Of a stretch of DNA of 64,000 bases, positions 45,285 through 55,243 are shown piece by piece. Made by a program: the position numbers and the translations under genes. The notes below the pieces were generated by a model. It made no database searches. It was not told the origin of the DNA and worked only from the letters and a program-made list of their open reading frames with translations. Every line of letters starts with the position of its first letter. Position 1 is the stretch's first letter. Source of the stretch: an uncultured Pedosphaera sp. (GTDB taxonomy: Bacteria; Verrucomicrobiota; Verrucomicrobiia; Limisphaerales; Pedosphaeraceae); contig CAIXFN010000113.1 of the NCBI GenBank assembly GCA_903918755.1, forward strand, positions 1 through 64,000, written 5' to 3'.

Positions 45285-46619
45285 TCAATGAGCGGGCGCG
45301 CTGCCACCCTTGCCCAACTCCGCCTTGGTCTGCGCGGGGGGATGGAAGAACAACGCCAATCCGATGGTGGCCACCAGCGCGGCGCCCAGCGGCACCAGGA
45401 ACAGGCCACGGAAATCGGTGATATCGCCATGAGCGAAGGTCACTTGGATTAATTTCGGACACACGGAGTTGGCCACCAGCGCGCCGACACCCAGGATCAT
45501 GACATTGAACAAACCTTGGGCGCTGGAACGCACATCCTTGGGAAAATAGGCATCCACGAAAATATAGACGGTCGCAAAGAAGAACGCATAGCAAACCCCG
45601 TGCAGCACCTGAATCAGAATGATGACCTCCCAATGTTGCGGGAAGAAGGCATAGACCGCAAAACGGGCCGCGTGACCCAGAATACCGACGATCATCGTGG
45701 TCCGCCAGCCGAGGCGCTTCAGGGTCGCGCCCAGCACGAGCATGGTAAGCAATTCGGCAATCTGGCCGACGCTCATGGCCGGCATGATCCAATTCCCCGG
45801 AATGCCCACGCCGCCGGCCGCGGTGGAAGCCCCCAGGAAAGAACCGGTCCAATTGAAGTAGCAATTATGGACAAAGGAATCCACGAGCGTCACCAGCCAA
45901 AGCACCAGCACGAAAGGTTTGCCCAACAGCTTGACCGCTTCCATCCAGGCGAAAGTCTCCGCGCCACTTTTATCGGCTTTCTTGGGCGGGGTATGCGGCA
46001 AAATCAAACTGAAAGCGGCCAGCAGCAGCGAAGCAATTCCGGCCACGATGAATGTCCACTTCGTCGCATCCTGCAACGCCTGGCCGCTCAGGCCGTTCTT
46101 CAAAACCGTACCCACCCATTCCACCGCCCCATGCGGGTTCGCCGCCGAGACTTTGGCCCAGTCCACCAAGATGAAAGTGAACGGCCAGGCCGCCAGGATC
46201 CAGCCGAACGTGCCGCCCATCCGCACGATGCCGAATTCCTTTTGCGCGTCCTTCATGTTCGCAAACGCAATGGAATTAGTGATCGAAATAGTTGGAACAT
46301 AAAGCAGGCAGTGGATGAACATCAAAACACAGAAAAGTTGGAAGTCGTGAGTGAACGCCAGTCCGAGCATCGCCAGTCCGCCGACAAAATGGCTGAAGGC
46401 CAGGAATTTTTCCGCGGCGAAATTGCGGTCGGCAAATTGATTGCTGAAAAACATGCCCACAATCGCCGCGATGGGAAAGGCATTCAAAATCAGGGATTGT
46501 TGCCATGGCATGAACTTCAAACTGGGCAGGTAGCCGAAAATCAGGGGTAGCCACGCGCCCCAGATGAAAAACTCCAGCACCATCATCAGGAAGAGTTTGA
46601 AGCGAATTGAAGAGTTCAT
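45285..46619 (-). CDS. MFS nucleoside permease (NHS family, NupG/XapB-like)
   Basis: This 444-residue inner-membrane transporter has 12 predicted membrane helices in two halves. The N-terminus (F-I-W-G-A-W-L-P-L-I-F-G-Y), the loop F-G-I-V-R-M-G-G-T-F-G-W-I and the late P-K-D-V-R-S-S-A-Q-G-L match the nucleoside:H+ symporter family. It is likely to import nucleosides by proton symport. An extended middle loop after helix 5 (W-A-K-V-S-A-A-N-P-H-G) is longer than in E. coli NupG. It stands alone and is divergent from the FG-GAP gene at 46781. Confidence 0.88.
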   Translation of the reverse strand: MNSSIRFKLFLMMVLEFFIWGAWLPLIFGYLPSLKFMPWQQSLILNAFPIAAIVGMFFSNQFADRNFAAEKFLAFSHFVGGLAMLGLAFTHDFQLFCVLMFIHCLLYVPTISITNSIAFANMKDAQKEFGIVRMGGTFGWILAAWPFTFILVDWAKVSAANPHGAVEWVGTVLKNGLSGQALQDATKWTFIVAGIASLLLAAFSLILPHTPPKKADKSGAETFAWMEAVKLLGKPFVLVLWLVTLVDSFVHNCYFNWTGSFLGASTAAGGVGIPGNWIMPAMSVGQIAELLTMLVLGATLKRLGWRTTMIVGILGHAARFAVYAFFPQHWEVIILIQVLHGVCYAFFFATVYIFVDAYFPKDVRSSAQGLFNVMILGVGALVANSVCPKLIQVTFAHGDITDFRGLFLVPLGAALVATIGLALFFHPPAQTKAELGKGGSAPAH

Positions 46620-46780
46620 ATGTTAGGTTAGGTTCGCGCAGATTAATGAGCCCGGCCGGGGTTGGCAAGCCTCGATGAATCGGCCGCCGGCAAAGCGCAA
46701 TTCGCGCGCGCCAAACCGCATCCGCCAAAAGTTTGCCTCGACAAACCCGGCCTCCATCTATAAGCCATTCGGGCTGAGTG

Positions 46781-48703
46781 ATGAACTGTTGCCTTAAACT
46801 CGGCCGGGCGGGATGGTGGTGTTGCCTCAGCATTTTCCTGGCGGGACCGGCGCAGGCCGAAGAGAGCGCCCTCACCACCCTCACCAAAAAAATCCTACTC
46901 CAGCGCGCGGATTATCAGCAGCGGAATTCCCGGGGCCTGACCGCCTTCCACGACTTTCAGTTTTCCAACGGGTATCCCCAAAGTGGGATCACTTTTACCA
47001 ACCGGGTGGTGGACGATGCCGGCCGCGATTGGATTCCCACGCATTACGATCATGGCAACGCACTGGCGGTGGCGGATGTGGATGGAGACGGACGCCTGGA
47101 TCTCTATTTCACCACCCAACTGGGTGAAAACCAACTTTGGCGCAACCTCGGCGGCGGCAAGTTCGAGAACATCACCAGCGGAAGTGGCGTGGGGCTCAAG
47201 GATGCCATCTGCACCGGCGCGTCGTTCGCGGATATCGACAACGACGGCCTGCCGGACCTGTTTGTAACGACCGTGCGCCACGGCAACCATCTTTTCAAAA
47301 ATTTGGGTGGAGGAAAATTTCGGGACATCACCGCGACGGCGGGCGTGGCCTATTCCGGGCACTCCTCCTCGGCGGTGTTTTTTGATTTTGATAACGACGG
47401 CCTGCTGGATTTGCTCGTCCTGAACGTGGGCGTTTTCACCACCGATCAATCCGGCCCGGGTGGCTTCTACCGGGCTTATACGAATGCGTTCGCCGGCCAT
47501 ACACTGCCGGAACGCACGGAACATAGCCTGCTTTACAAAAACCTGGGTGGCGGCCGCTTCCGGGAGGTCACCCGGGAAATGAATCTGAATTTTACCGCGT
47601 GGAGCGGCGCGGCCACCGTGGTGGATTTGAACGGGGATGGTTATCCGGACCTGTACATCACCAGCATGCAGGGCCACAACCACTACTTTGAAAATCAACA
47701 AGGGAAGGGTTTTCTCGACCGGACCGCCGCCTATTTTCCCAAAACTTCCTGGGGCGCCATGCACGCCAAGTTCTTTGATTTCAATAACGACGGCCGACCC
47801 GATCTTTACGTGGTGGATATGCACAGCGACATGAACGGCCGCCAGATTGAACTGGCCGCAAAAATGGATCCGCGCATTGAGAAATCCAAAAGTGAAGCCT
47901 GGTGCACCGCCCAGTACGACGAATCGTTCCTCCAAGGCGCTTCCAACAGCATTTTTGGCAATGCGTTTTATGTGAACGAGGGCGGGGGAAAAATGGCGGA
48001 ACGCTCGGACCCGCTGGGCCTGGAAACATACTGGCCCTGGGGCGTGAGTGTCGGCGATTTCAACGCCGATGGTTATGCCGATGTCTTTATAGCTGCGGGG
48101 ATGGGTTTCCCCTTCCGTTACGCCATCAATTCCCTGCTCCTCAACGAGGCCGGCCAAAGGTTCTACGACAGTGAATTCCTGCTCGGCCTGGAGCCACGGC
48201 CCTCCGGGGAGGTCGAAATCCCTTACTTCACGCTGGATTGTTCCGGGGCGGATCGTGCGCACCATCTTGCCCAAGGCAAGACCGGGATCGTCACCTTTCC
48301 CGGCACGGTGAGCACCCGGTCGTCGGCGGTCTTCGATATCGATGACGATGGCGACCTCGACATCATAACCCTGGAATGGAATTACCACCCGCAGGTTTTG
48401 CTCAGCAACCTCAGCGAGAAAAAAGCCCTCCATTACCTCAAAATCAAACTCGTCGGCGAAAAGAGCAATCGCGATGGCTTGGGTGCCGTCGTGAAAGTGC
48501 ATTCCGGTGGCAAGGTATTTACCCAGTATCACGACGGCAATTCCGGCTACTGGGCGCAAAGCCTCATCCCGCTCTATTTTGGAATGGGAGCGGAAACCAA
48601 CCTCGATAAAATTGAAGTGCGCTGGCCTTCGGGTCGCCACCAGACCGTGACCCGGGGACTGGATTTGAACCGTTTGCTAACCATCCGCGAAAGTGCCGAC
48701 TAA
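46781..48703 (+). CDS. Secreted FG-GAP/VCBS propeller protein with ASPIC/UnbV domain (CRTAC1-like)
   Basis: The protein has 640 residues and a signal peptide ending A-Q-A-E-E. Seven calcium-binding loops of the D-x-[D/N]-x-D-G-x-x-D type (D-V-D-G-D-G-R-L-D, D-I-D-N-D-G-L-P-D and five more) indicate a complete seven-bladed integrin-like propeller. The C-terminal 80 residues are an ASPIC/UnbV module with G-L-G-A-V-V-K-V, W-A-Q-S and V-R-W-P-S-G-R. The function is probably adhesion or ligand binding; no catalytic residue is seen. A GTG lies one codon upstream of the chosen ATG. The next FG-GAP gene follows after 51 bases, suggesting an operon. Confidence 0.88.
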   Translation: MNCCLKLGRAGWWCCLSIFLAGPAQAEESALTTLTKKILLQRADYQQRNSRGLTAFHDFQFSNGYPQSGITFTNRVVDDAGRDWIPTHYDHGNALAVADVDGDGRLDLYFTTQLGENQLWRNLGGGKFENITSGSGVGLKDAICTGASFADIDNDGLPDLFVTTVRHGNHLFKNLGGGKFRDITATAGVAYSGHSSSAVFFDFDNDGLLDLLVLNVGVFTTDQSGPGGFYRAYTNAFAGHTLPERTEHSLLYKNLGGGRFREVTREMNLNFTAWSGAATVVDLNGDGYPDLYITSMQGHNHYFENQQGKGFLDRTAAYFPKTSWGAMHAKFFDFNNDGRPDLYVVDMHSDMNGRQIELAAKMDPRIEKSKSEAWCTAQYDESFLQGASNSIFGNAFYVNEGGGKMAERSDPLGLETYWPWGVSVGDFNADGYADVFIAAGMGFPFRYAINSLLLNEAGQRFYDSEFLLGLEPRPSGEVEIPYFTLDCSGADRAHHLAQGKTGIVTFPGTVSTRSSAVFDIDDDGDLDIITLEWNYHPQVLLSNLSEKKALHYLKIKLVGEKSNRDGLGAVVKVHSGGKVFTQYHDGNSGYWAQSLIPLYFGMGAETNLDKIEVRWPSGRHQTVTRGLDLNRLLTIRESAD

Positions 48704-48754
48704 TTGGCACGCCCGGGAGCTGGCTTGGTGAATCATTTTCTCCCGATCAATCGA

Positions 48755-51700
48755 ATGGCTCCCACCTCACGGTTGGGATGGCCGCTCGCCTGGCGCGTGA
48801 TGGCCTGGGCACTCCCCCTGCTCCTCCATTCGGCAAGCGCCGCTGAGCTTGTCTGGCAACAGCACCCCGGTTACCGCCTGGCCCCGCTCAAGGTGGCACC
48901 TACCGGCCGGACCGGCTTCACCCGGTTGCCGGGTCCGCCGCAAGGGATTCCGTTCACCAACCAACTTTCTTTTGCCCATGCCAAACTCAACAATAACTTG
49001 ATGAACGGCGCGGGCGTTGCTGCCGGTGACTTTGACGGCGACGGTTGGTGTGATCTGTATTTCTGCAATCTCGACGGCACGAATGCCCTCTATCGCAATC
49101 TCGGGAACTGGCAATTCGAGGACGTCACCGCCGCCAGCGGCACGGCCTGCCCGGGCCAGGCCAGCACCGGCGCAGTCTTCGCGGATATTAACGGCGACGG
49201 TCGCCTGGATTTGATCGTGGGCTCTTGCGGCGGCCCCGTGACCTGCTTTCTCAATTTGGGGAACGGCCATTTCACCAATGTCACCAGTTCCAGCGGACTG
49301 ATTGGCGGTTTTGGCAGTTCCTCGATGACGCTCGCGGATGTCAACGGCGACGGCCACTTGGACTTGTACGTGGCCAATTACGCCAAACTTTCCCTGCTGC
49401 GGAGCGGCGGGGCGCTGGCCATGCGTTACGTCAACGGCCGGCAGGTACCCACCGGCCCAGGCGCGGAACGCCTCCGCATCGTGAATGGGCAATTGGTGGA
49501 ACTTGGGGAGCCGGACTTCCTCTATTTGAACGATGGCCAAGGCCATTTCACACCCGTGTCCTGGACCAATGGCGCCTTTCTGGATGAACAGGGTCTGCCC
49601 CTGAAGGAACCGCCCGCCGAATTGGGACTTTCCGCCATGTTCCGGGACATCAATGGCGACGGCGCGCCGGATCTCTATGTCTGCAATGATTTTGAGGGTC
49701 CGGATCGGATCTGGCTCAACAACGGGCACGGGCAGTTCCGCGCCCTGCCCCGCCTGGCGATGCGCAACAGCAGCCGTTTTTCCATGGCCGTGGATTTCGC
49801 GGACCTGAACCGCGATGGCCGGGATGATTTCATGGTGGCCGACATGCTGAGTCGGAGCCATCTGCTCCGCACCACCCAGATGGGCATCACCGACCCCGAC
49901 CGGCGATCACCGGGTCAATACGATGACCGTCCGCAAATCCGCCGCAACACCGTGTTTCTAAATCAAGGCGATGGCTCCTACGCCGAAATTGCGAATTTTG
50001 CCGGCCTGGCCGCTTCCGATTGGACTTGGGGCATGGCCTTTCTCGATGTGGATTTGGATGGTTACGAGGACCTGCTGACCGTCGGTGGTCACGCCTTTGA
50101 TATCCAGGATTTTGATGCCATGGAAGCCATCCAGCGCCTGGGCCGGCCGCGCTCTGCCGAGGCGGCCCGGGACCATCTCCGCCTCTTCCCCCCGTTGCAC
50201 CCTCCCCACCATGCGTTTCGGAATCAGGGCGACCTCACCTTTGCGGAGACGGGAGAAGCCTGGGGGTTCAATGCCACGGAAGTCGGCCAGGGAATGGTGC
50301 TCGCGGATTTGGATAACGATGGGGATTTGGATGTTGTCGTCAATTGCCTGAACGCCGGTCCCCTGCTCTATCGCAATGACACCGACCGCCCTCGCATCGC
50401 CGTCCAACTCCGCGGTCAGGCTGGCAATACGAAGGGAATCGGCGCCCGGATCGTGGTGACCGGATTTGGCCTTCCCCAAAGCCAGCAAATCCTGGCCGGC
50501 GGGCGTTACCTCTCCAGCGACGAACCACTCCGGACTTTTGCCGCGGGCAGCCTTACGAATGAACTGACAGTGACCGTCACCTGGCGTTCGGGTCGCCGCT
50601 CGGTGGTGGAACACGTTCCGGCCAACTCTTACCTCGAAGTGGATGAATCCGCCAGCGTGGTAGTTCCGCCGGTGGCCGCCAACCTCCCCGCCCCGCTGTT
50701 TACGGATGTGAGTTCCCGGCTGGGGCATCGGCATCATGAAAACGAGTTCGAGGAATTTGAGCGCCAGCCCTTGCTGCCCCGGATGTTCTCCCAACTCGGA
50801 CCGGGGATTGCCTGGTATGATCTGGATGGCGATGGCCATGATGATTTGCTGATCGGGAGCGGTGCGGGCGGCAATTTGGCGGCCTACCACAATGAAGGAG
50901 ATGGCACTTTCAAGCCCATGACCAATCAAGCATTCGCCTTCCCGGCGACGCGGGATCAGACCGCGATTCTCGGCTGGACTCCGGTCCCCGGCCAACGCGG
51001 CTTGCTGGCGGGCCTGGCCAATTATGAGGACGGCCAAACGAATGCCCCGGCGCTTCAGTCCTGGGCCTGGACTGCGGGTCAATCATCAAACCGCGCCGAA
51101 ATAGCCGGCCACGGCTCCAGCACCGGCCCGCTGGCGGTGGCCGATGTGGCTGGCGACGGAACCTTGGCGCTCTTTATCGGTGGCCGCATCCGGCCGGGAC
51201 GTTATCCGGAACCTGCTTCCTCGCAACTGCTGCGCCGACGAGATGGCCAACTGGTGGAGGAACCCGCTGATCATCAGCTATTTTCCCAGGTGGGCCTGGT
51301 GAGCAGCGCCTTGTTCAGTGATTTGGATGGCGATGGTTTTCCAGAATTGTTACTCGCCTGTGAATGGGGCCCGATTCGAGTCTTCAAGAATGACCACGGC
51401 GTCTTTCATGAAATCATCCATGAAATGGGCCTGGACCAATACCTCGGCTGGTGGAATGGATTGGCGACGGGTGACCTGGACGGCGATGGCAAAATGGATC
51501 TGGTGGTCGCCAATTGGGGGCTGAATAGTCCTTACCAGGCCTCCCTGGAAGCCCCCGTGCAACTCTTCTATGGCAATTTCCGAGTCACCGGTTTGAACGA
51601 CTACCTGGAGGCGGAATACGAGGGTTCCCGGGTGTATCCGCGCCGGGATCTGTTTGTATTGGGAGCGGTGTTTCCCGCGCTACGCGGCGCGTTTCCCACC

Positions 51701-52429
51701 CACCATGCCTTCGGTGAAGCGACGCTCCCACAGGTTTTGTCGGCCATGCACTGGACGGCCCAAAAGATTTCGGCCACCACGCTAAGCACGCTGGTGTTTC
51801 TGAACCGCGGATCCAACTTTCAAGCGGCCGCGCCCCTGCCGGCGGAAGCCCAATTCGCTCCCGCTTTCTGCCCCTGCATCGCCGACTTTGACGGGGATGG
51901 CCATCAAGATCTCTTTCTCAGCCAGAATTTTTTCGACCTGGCCCCGGACCAACCCCGCCTGGACGGCGCTCGCGGTTTGCTGCTGCGTGGCAATGGTCAG
52001 GGGGCGTTTACCGCCATGGCTGCCACCGAATCCGGCCTGGCAATCTACGGCGAGCAACGGGGTGCCGCATGGAGCGATTTTGACGAAGATGGCCGACTCG
52101 ACCTGGTCGTCACGCAGAACGGGGCGGAAACCCGCCTTTTTCACAACGACCTGGCCATCCCCGGACTCCGCGTCCGTTTGCTGGGCCCGCCGGGAAACCC
52201 CACCGGCATTGGTGCCCAACTCTGGCTGCGCACAGGAGACCAGCGCAGTCCCACCATTGAAATCCAGGCCGGCTCCGGCTACTGGTCGCAAAATAGTGCC
52301 GTCGCCATCCTCCCCCATCCCAATTCCCCGGCGGTGGTCGAGGTGCGCTGGCCCGGCGGGCGGCTGACCCGCACGCCGCTGGCGCCCGGAACGAACTCGG
52401 TAACCTGCTCCTTTGCCTCCCACGAATAA
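48755..52429 (+). CDS. Secreted protein with two tandem FG-GAP propeller plus ASPIC/UnbV units
   Basis: The protein has 1224 residues and a signal peptide ending A-S-A-A-E. The first half carries seven D-x-[D/N]-x-D-G loops and an ASPIC/UnbV module with G-I-G-A-R-I-V-V and V-T-W-R-S-G-R. The second half repeats the plan with about six further loops (one degenerate, D-V-A-G-D-G-T-L-A-L) and a second module with G-I-G-A-Q-L-W-L and V-R-W-P-G-G-R. It therefore looks like an internal duplication of the architecture of the upstream gene. The frame is open back to a TTG at 48704, but the ATG at 48755 gives a better signal peptide. Calcium-dependent surface binding is the likely role. Confidence 0.88.
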   Translation: MAPTSRLGWPLAWRVMAWALPLLLHSASAAELVWQQHPGYRLAPLKVAPTGRTGFTRLPGPPQGIPFTNQLSFAHAKLNNNLMNGAGVAAGDFDGDGWCDLYFCNLDGTNALYRNLGNWQFEDVTAASGTACPGQASTGAVFADINGDGRLDLIVGSCGGPVTCFLNLGNGHFTNVTSSSGLIGGFGSSSMTLADVNGDGHLDLYVANYAKLSLLRSGGALAMRYVNGRQVPTGPGAERLRIVNGQLVELGEPDFLYLNDGQGHFTPVSWTNGAFLDEQGLPLKEPPAELGLSAMFRDINGDGAPDLYVCNDFEGPDRIWLNNGHGQFRALPRLAMRNSSRFSMAVDFADLNRDGRDDFMVADMLSRSHLLRTTQMGITDPDRRSPGQYDDRPQIRRNTVFLNQGDGSYAEIANFAGLAASDWTWGMAFLDVDLDGYEDLLTVGGHAFDIQDFDAMEAIQRLGRPRSAEAARDHLRLFPPLHPPHHAFRNQGDLTFAETGEAWGFNATEVGQGMVLADLDNDGDLDVVVNCLNAGPLLYRNDTDRPRIAVQLRGQAGNTKGIGARIVVTGFGLPQSQQILAGGRYLSSDEPLRTFAAGSLTNELTVTVTWRSGRRSVVEHVPANSYLEVDESASVVVPPVAANLPAPLFTDVSSRLGHRHHENEFEEFERQPLLPRMFSQLGPGIAWYDLDGDGHDDLLIGSGAGGNLAAYHNEGDGTFKPMTNQAFAFPATRDQTAILGWTPVPGQRGLLAGLANYEDGQTNAPALQSWAWTAGQSSNRAEIAGHGSSTGPLAVADVAGDGTLALFIGGRIRPGRYPEPASSQLLRRRDGQLVEEPADHQLFSQVGLVSSALFSDLDGDGFPELLLACEWGPIRVFKNDHGVFHEIIHEMGLDQYLGWWNGLATGDLDGDGKMDLVVANWGLNSPYQASLEAPVQLFYGNFRVTGLNDYLEAEYEGSRVYPRRDLFVLGAVFPALRGAFPTHHAFGEATLPQVLSAMHWTAQKISATTLSTLVFLNRGSNFQAAAPLPAEAQFAPAFCPCIADFDGDGHQDLFLSQNFFDLAPDQPRLDGARGLLLRGNGQGAFTAMAATESGLAIYGEQRGAAWSDFDEDGRLDLVVTQNGAETRLFHNDLAIPGLRVRLLGPPGNPTGIGAQLWLRTGDQRSPTIEIQAGSGYWSQNSAVAILPHPNSPAVVEVRWPGGRLTRTPLAPGTNSVTCSFASHE

Positions 52430-52554
52430 GGAATGGCGGTTTCTTGAAGATTTTTTGAAATCCCGCCCGGTGGTTGCTTCTTACTTCAGTGAACGCGACG
52501 GTGCGCCCCGAGACCAAGTGGTCCCAACACCGACGCCCAAGCTAAAACTGAACT

Positions 52555-55143
52555 ATGAAACTCAAGCATTCATCCTCCCTCTGGCTGGGAGTTCTCCTCC
52601 TGGCCGCCGCCGGATTCCCGCGGGCCTCCCACGGTCAGGCGACTAACCACCCCGTGGTCCTGAGCGGAAATGTCCATTTCAGTAACATCAACCCGGCTAT
52701 TCTCAGCCTCTTGAACCCGCCCGGCGACGAAGGCATGAGCAATATCGTCGTCGAGGCCACCAGCCTCCCCCCCGCCGACTATCGTGACTCGACCTCCGAC
52801 AGCCAGCCCGTCACCTCCCGCACCAGCACAGCGTATGAAATCACTGTCGATTCCGGCCCTCCGCCCGGCATTGCTTACAGCGTATCCCCGCGCGTGGTCT
52901 TGCAAGGGATTCGCCAGGTGTATTACTTCACCCCTGCGACCAACGCGCCGGTGATCACGGGCATCACCCCCACCCCGCTGGATTTCTCGGAGAGCGTCGG
53001 GGTGCTGACCGTTCGTTTCGTGGATCCGGCGGGCCTGCCGGTTTCGGTCACCGGGGGACATATTTATGCCACCGACCCCGTCACGGGCAATTATACCGGT
53101 CTCCTCGATCCCATCCCGGACGGCAGCACCGAACAACGCATCTACCTGCAGGGCGGTCAATCCCATAACCTCGCCATCACCATCCAGCGGGGCACAAACT
53201 ATTATACCGACCGGATCGACACCGCGCTGGCCACGAATGTGGTGGTGACCGCCGATGATTTCACGACCGTGGACATGTTGATCCCCGGCGCCCAAAACCT
53301 GGCGAAAATCACGGGCCAGATCAAAATGCTGCGGGAATTTGAATTGACGGTGGCGGGCGACACCAACCAGGCGGTGCAATACCCTGATTACACCACGGTG
53401 ATCGCGAACTACGGCCCCTTCAGCAGCCAACGCTGGGGCGCGCTCGGCGGCACCAACTTCACGGTACCATCCAGTGGTGCCTTTACCCTCTCGAATGTCG
53501 TACCTTCGACGCTGGACCCCGCTTCCGCCGGCTACCAAATGTCCGCCCAGATGGTATTCCGCACGAACCGTAACATTGAGATCTTTGTCACTCCGACGCT
53601 CAATACGGCCCTCAATCCCCCTTTGACAGTCACCGACGGAGCGACGCTGGATTTGAGCAATTTGTTCGTCATCGATCCCGGCTATCTCCGCGGGCGCATC
53701 CTCCTGCAGGGCCCCAACGAGATCGCCGGGCGTTCCTCCCTGTTCAGGGGAGTGCTCCATTCCGGCGACGATGACGCCAATCTGGACGGCATTCCCGACT
53801 CCCTCGGAACCTACGGCGTCTATTGGTCAACAATCGAAGCGGTGGGAGTGGATCGGTTGGCTACCGGCGCCACGCTCTCAGCGGGCAACGGGGTGGGCTA
53901 CGGCGATTTTCCCGGGGCCTTCAACCCCGTCACGAGCGCGTATGAGGGGAATTACGAGCTCGCGCTGGGCGGATTGCGCGGCGAGCGCAGCATTTGGAAA
54001 CGGCAATACCTCTCACTGACCCTCGACAGTGGGGCCGTGACCAACGACAACGATTATTTTTACAATGTGTTTTATCTGACCGACAACACCACCAACGACG
54101 TGGAGGTGGTGCCTGGACAGCCCGTCACCAACGATGTGAGCTATTGCTTCAGCGAAGTGATCATCAGCTTTAATTCCACGACCGGCACCTTCTACAACCC
54201 GAACGTCAAGGCCAGCTCCGGAGCTTTCGCCGGCACCAACTTTCTTGGCAATCCCGCCGATTACAATGTGAGTCTGCAGGCGATGTACGGCACCCCAAAC
54301 ACCGTGGCCGCCGCGACCAACACCGGCCAGGTGGTCATGTACCTGCCCGAGGGCACCTACACGCTCTATCCCAGCGTCACCCCCGCGAGCGGCACCTACG
54401 CGGTGACCGGCCTGGCTCCGATTACGCTGACGGTCGGCTGCGGGCAGTGCATCGCCGTGGAAACCTGCCTGCAACTCAACTTGAATGCCCCCGCCATGAG
54501 CAAGTCGCCCGTGGTGCCGGTCACCGGCTCCGTGAGCAGTTGCGGCAACGATGTGGCCAAGATCACCTACCGGTTGAATGGCGGCGCCGAGCAGGTCATC
54601 TGCGCGGGTTGTGGGGCGAATCCAAGTTTTGCTTTCAACCTCACCCTGGCTGGGGAATGCACCGACAATCAACTCACCGTCACCGCCACCGATGTGAGCG
54701 GCGGACTCAGTTCCATCACCACCAGCCTCCGTTACGACGCCACGCCACCCGTCATTCAAACTCCCGCGGATCTGGTGGTTCCGGGCTGCGGCACGAATGG
54801 AGGGGTTGCCACCTTTACCGTCACGGCCACCGATAACTGCACGGGTCCGGTCAAGGTCAGTTATACCCCCCCTTCCGGCTCGTCCTTCCCGGCGGGCACG
54901 AATACGGTGGTGTGTGTCGCCACGGATGCGGTCGGCAACACGAGCCAAAGCACGTTCAAAGTGATTGTGCTGGGCGGCTCGCAGTTGGCCATTCAATCGG
55001 CCGTGATCGTCACCTGGAGTTGCGGGGGCGTCCTCCAGGTGGCCGATGACCTCAATGGACCGTGGGCAGACGTTCCCGGAGCCACCAGTCCGTACGCCGC
55101 CGCCGTCGGTTCCGCCAACAAATTCTACCGGGTGCGGAACTAG
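52555..55143 (+). CDS. Secreted HYR-domain protein with FYR C-terminal module
   Basis: The protein has 862 residues and a signal peptide ending S-H-G-Q-A. Most of the chain (about 30-640) is strand-rich, with many Thr, Asn and Gly, and matches no domain I recognise. Residues about 640-720 contain paired cysteines (C-G-Q-C, C-A-G-C-G) in an Ig-like stretch. Residues about 727-805 form a HYR domain, with T-P-P-V-I, A-T-D-N-C, F-P-A-G-T-N-T-V and A-T-D-A-V-G-N. The end (W-S-C-G-G-V-L-Q-V-A-D-D, then K-F-Y-R-V-R-N) is a short form of the C-terminal module seen in two other proteins here. A strong terminator follows, before the sigma factor of cassette 2. Confidence 0.82.
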   Translation: MKLKHSSSLWLGVLLLAAAGFPRASHGQATNHPVVLSGNVHFSNINPAILSLLNPPGDEGMSNIVVEATSLPPADYRDSTSDSQPVTSRTSTAYEITVDSGPPPGIAYSVSPRVVLQGIRQVYYFTPATNAPVITGITPTPLDFSESVGVLTVRFVDPAGLPVSVTGGHIYATDPVTGNYTGLLDPIPDGSTEQRIYLQGGQSHNLAITIQRGTNYYTDRIDTALATNVVVTADDFTTVDMLIPGAQNLAKITGQIKMLREFELTVAGDTNQAVQYPDYTTVIANYGPFSSQRWGALGGTNFTVPSSGAFTLSNVVPSTLDPASAGYQMSAQMVFRTNRNIEIFVTPTLNTALNPPLTVTDGATLDLSNLFVIDPGYLRGRILLQGPNEIAGRSSLFRGVLHSGDDDANLDGIPDSLGTYGVYWSTIEAVGVDRLATGATLSAGNGVGYGDFPGAFNPVTSAYEGNYELALGGLRGERSIWKRQYLSLTLDSGAVTNDNDYFYNVFYLTDNTTNDVEVVPGQPVTNDVSYCFSEVIISFNSTTGTFYNPNVKASSGAFAGTNFLGNPADYNVSLQAMYGTPNTVAAATNTGQVVMYLPEGTYTLYPSVTPASGTYAVTGLAPITLTVGCGQCIAVETCLQLNLNAPAMSKSPVVPVTGSVSSCGNDVAKITYRLNGGAEQVICAGCGANPSFAFNLTLAGECTDNQLTVTATDVSGGLSSITTSLRYDATPPVIQTPADLVVPGCGTNGGVATFTVTATDNCTGPVKVSYTPPSGSSFPAGTNTVVCVATDAVGNTSQSTFKVIVLGGSQLAIQSAVIVTWSCGGVLQVADDLNGPWADVPGATSPYAAAVGSANKFYRVRN

Positions 55144-55154
55144 GGAGTGCGCAG

Positions 55155-55216
55155 GTCCCGAAACCTCCCCGCTCCGGTTGCGGGGCGGGGAGGCCGGGAC
55201 AATTTTGCTGTTTTTT
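55155..55216 (+). terminator. Strong two-step terminator after the HYR protein gene
   Basis: An outer stem GTCCCG/CGGGAC (55155-55160 with 55195-55200) encloses an inner 9-bp stem CCTCCCCGC/GCGGGGAGG. The structure is followed by AATTTTGCTGTTTTTT. It separates the HYR protein gene from the sigma-kinase cassette, so the latter must have its own promoter in the next 30 bases or overlap this structure. Confidence 0.85.
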
Positions 55217-55243
55217 CGGGAATGTTGACTAATATGAATCTGG

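Noticed and set aside
46895-48640. A 581-codon open frame on the minus strand
   Set aside because: It mirrors the FG-GAP repeats of the real gene; its I/V/H-rich text is the reverse complement of the calcium loops.
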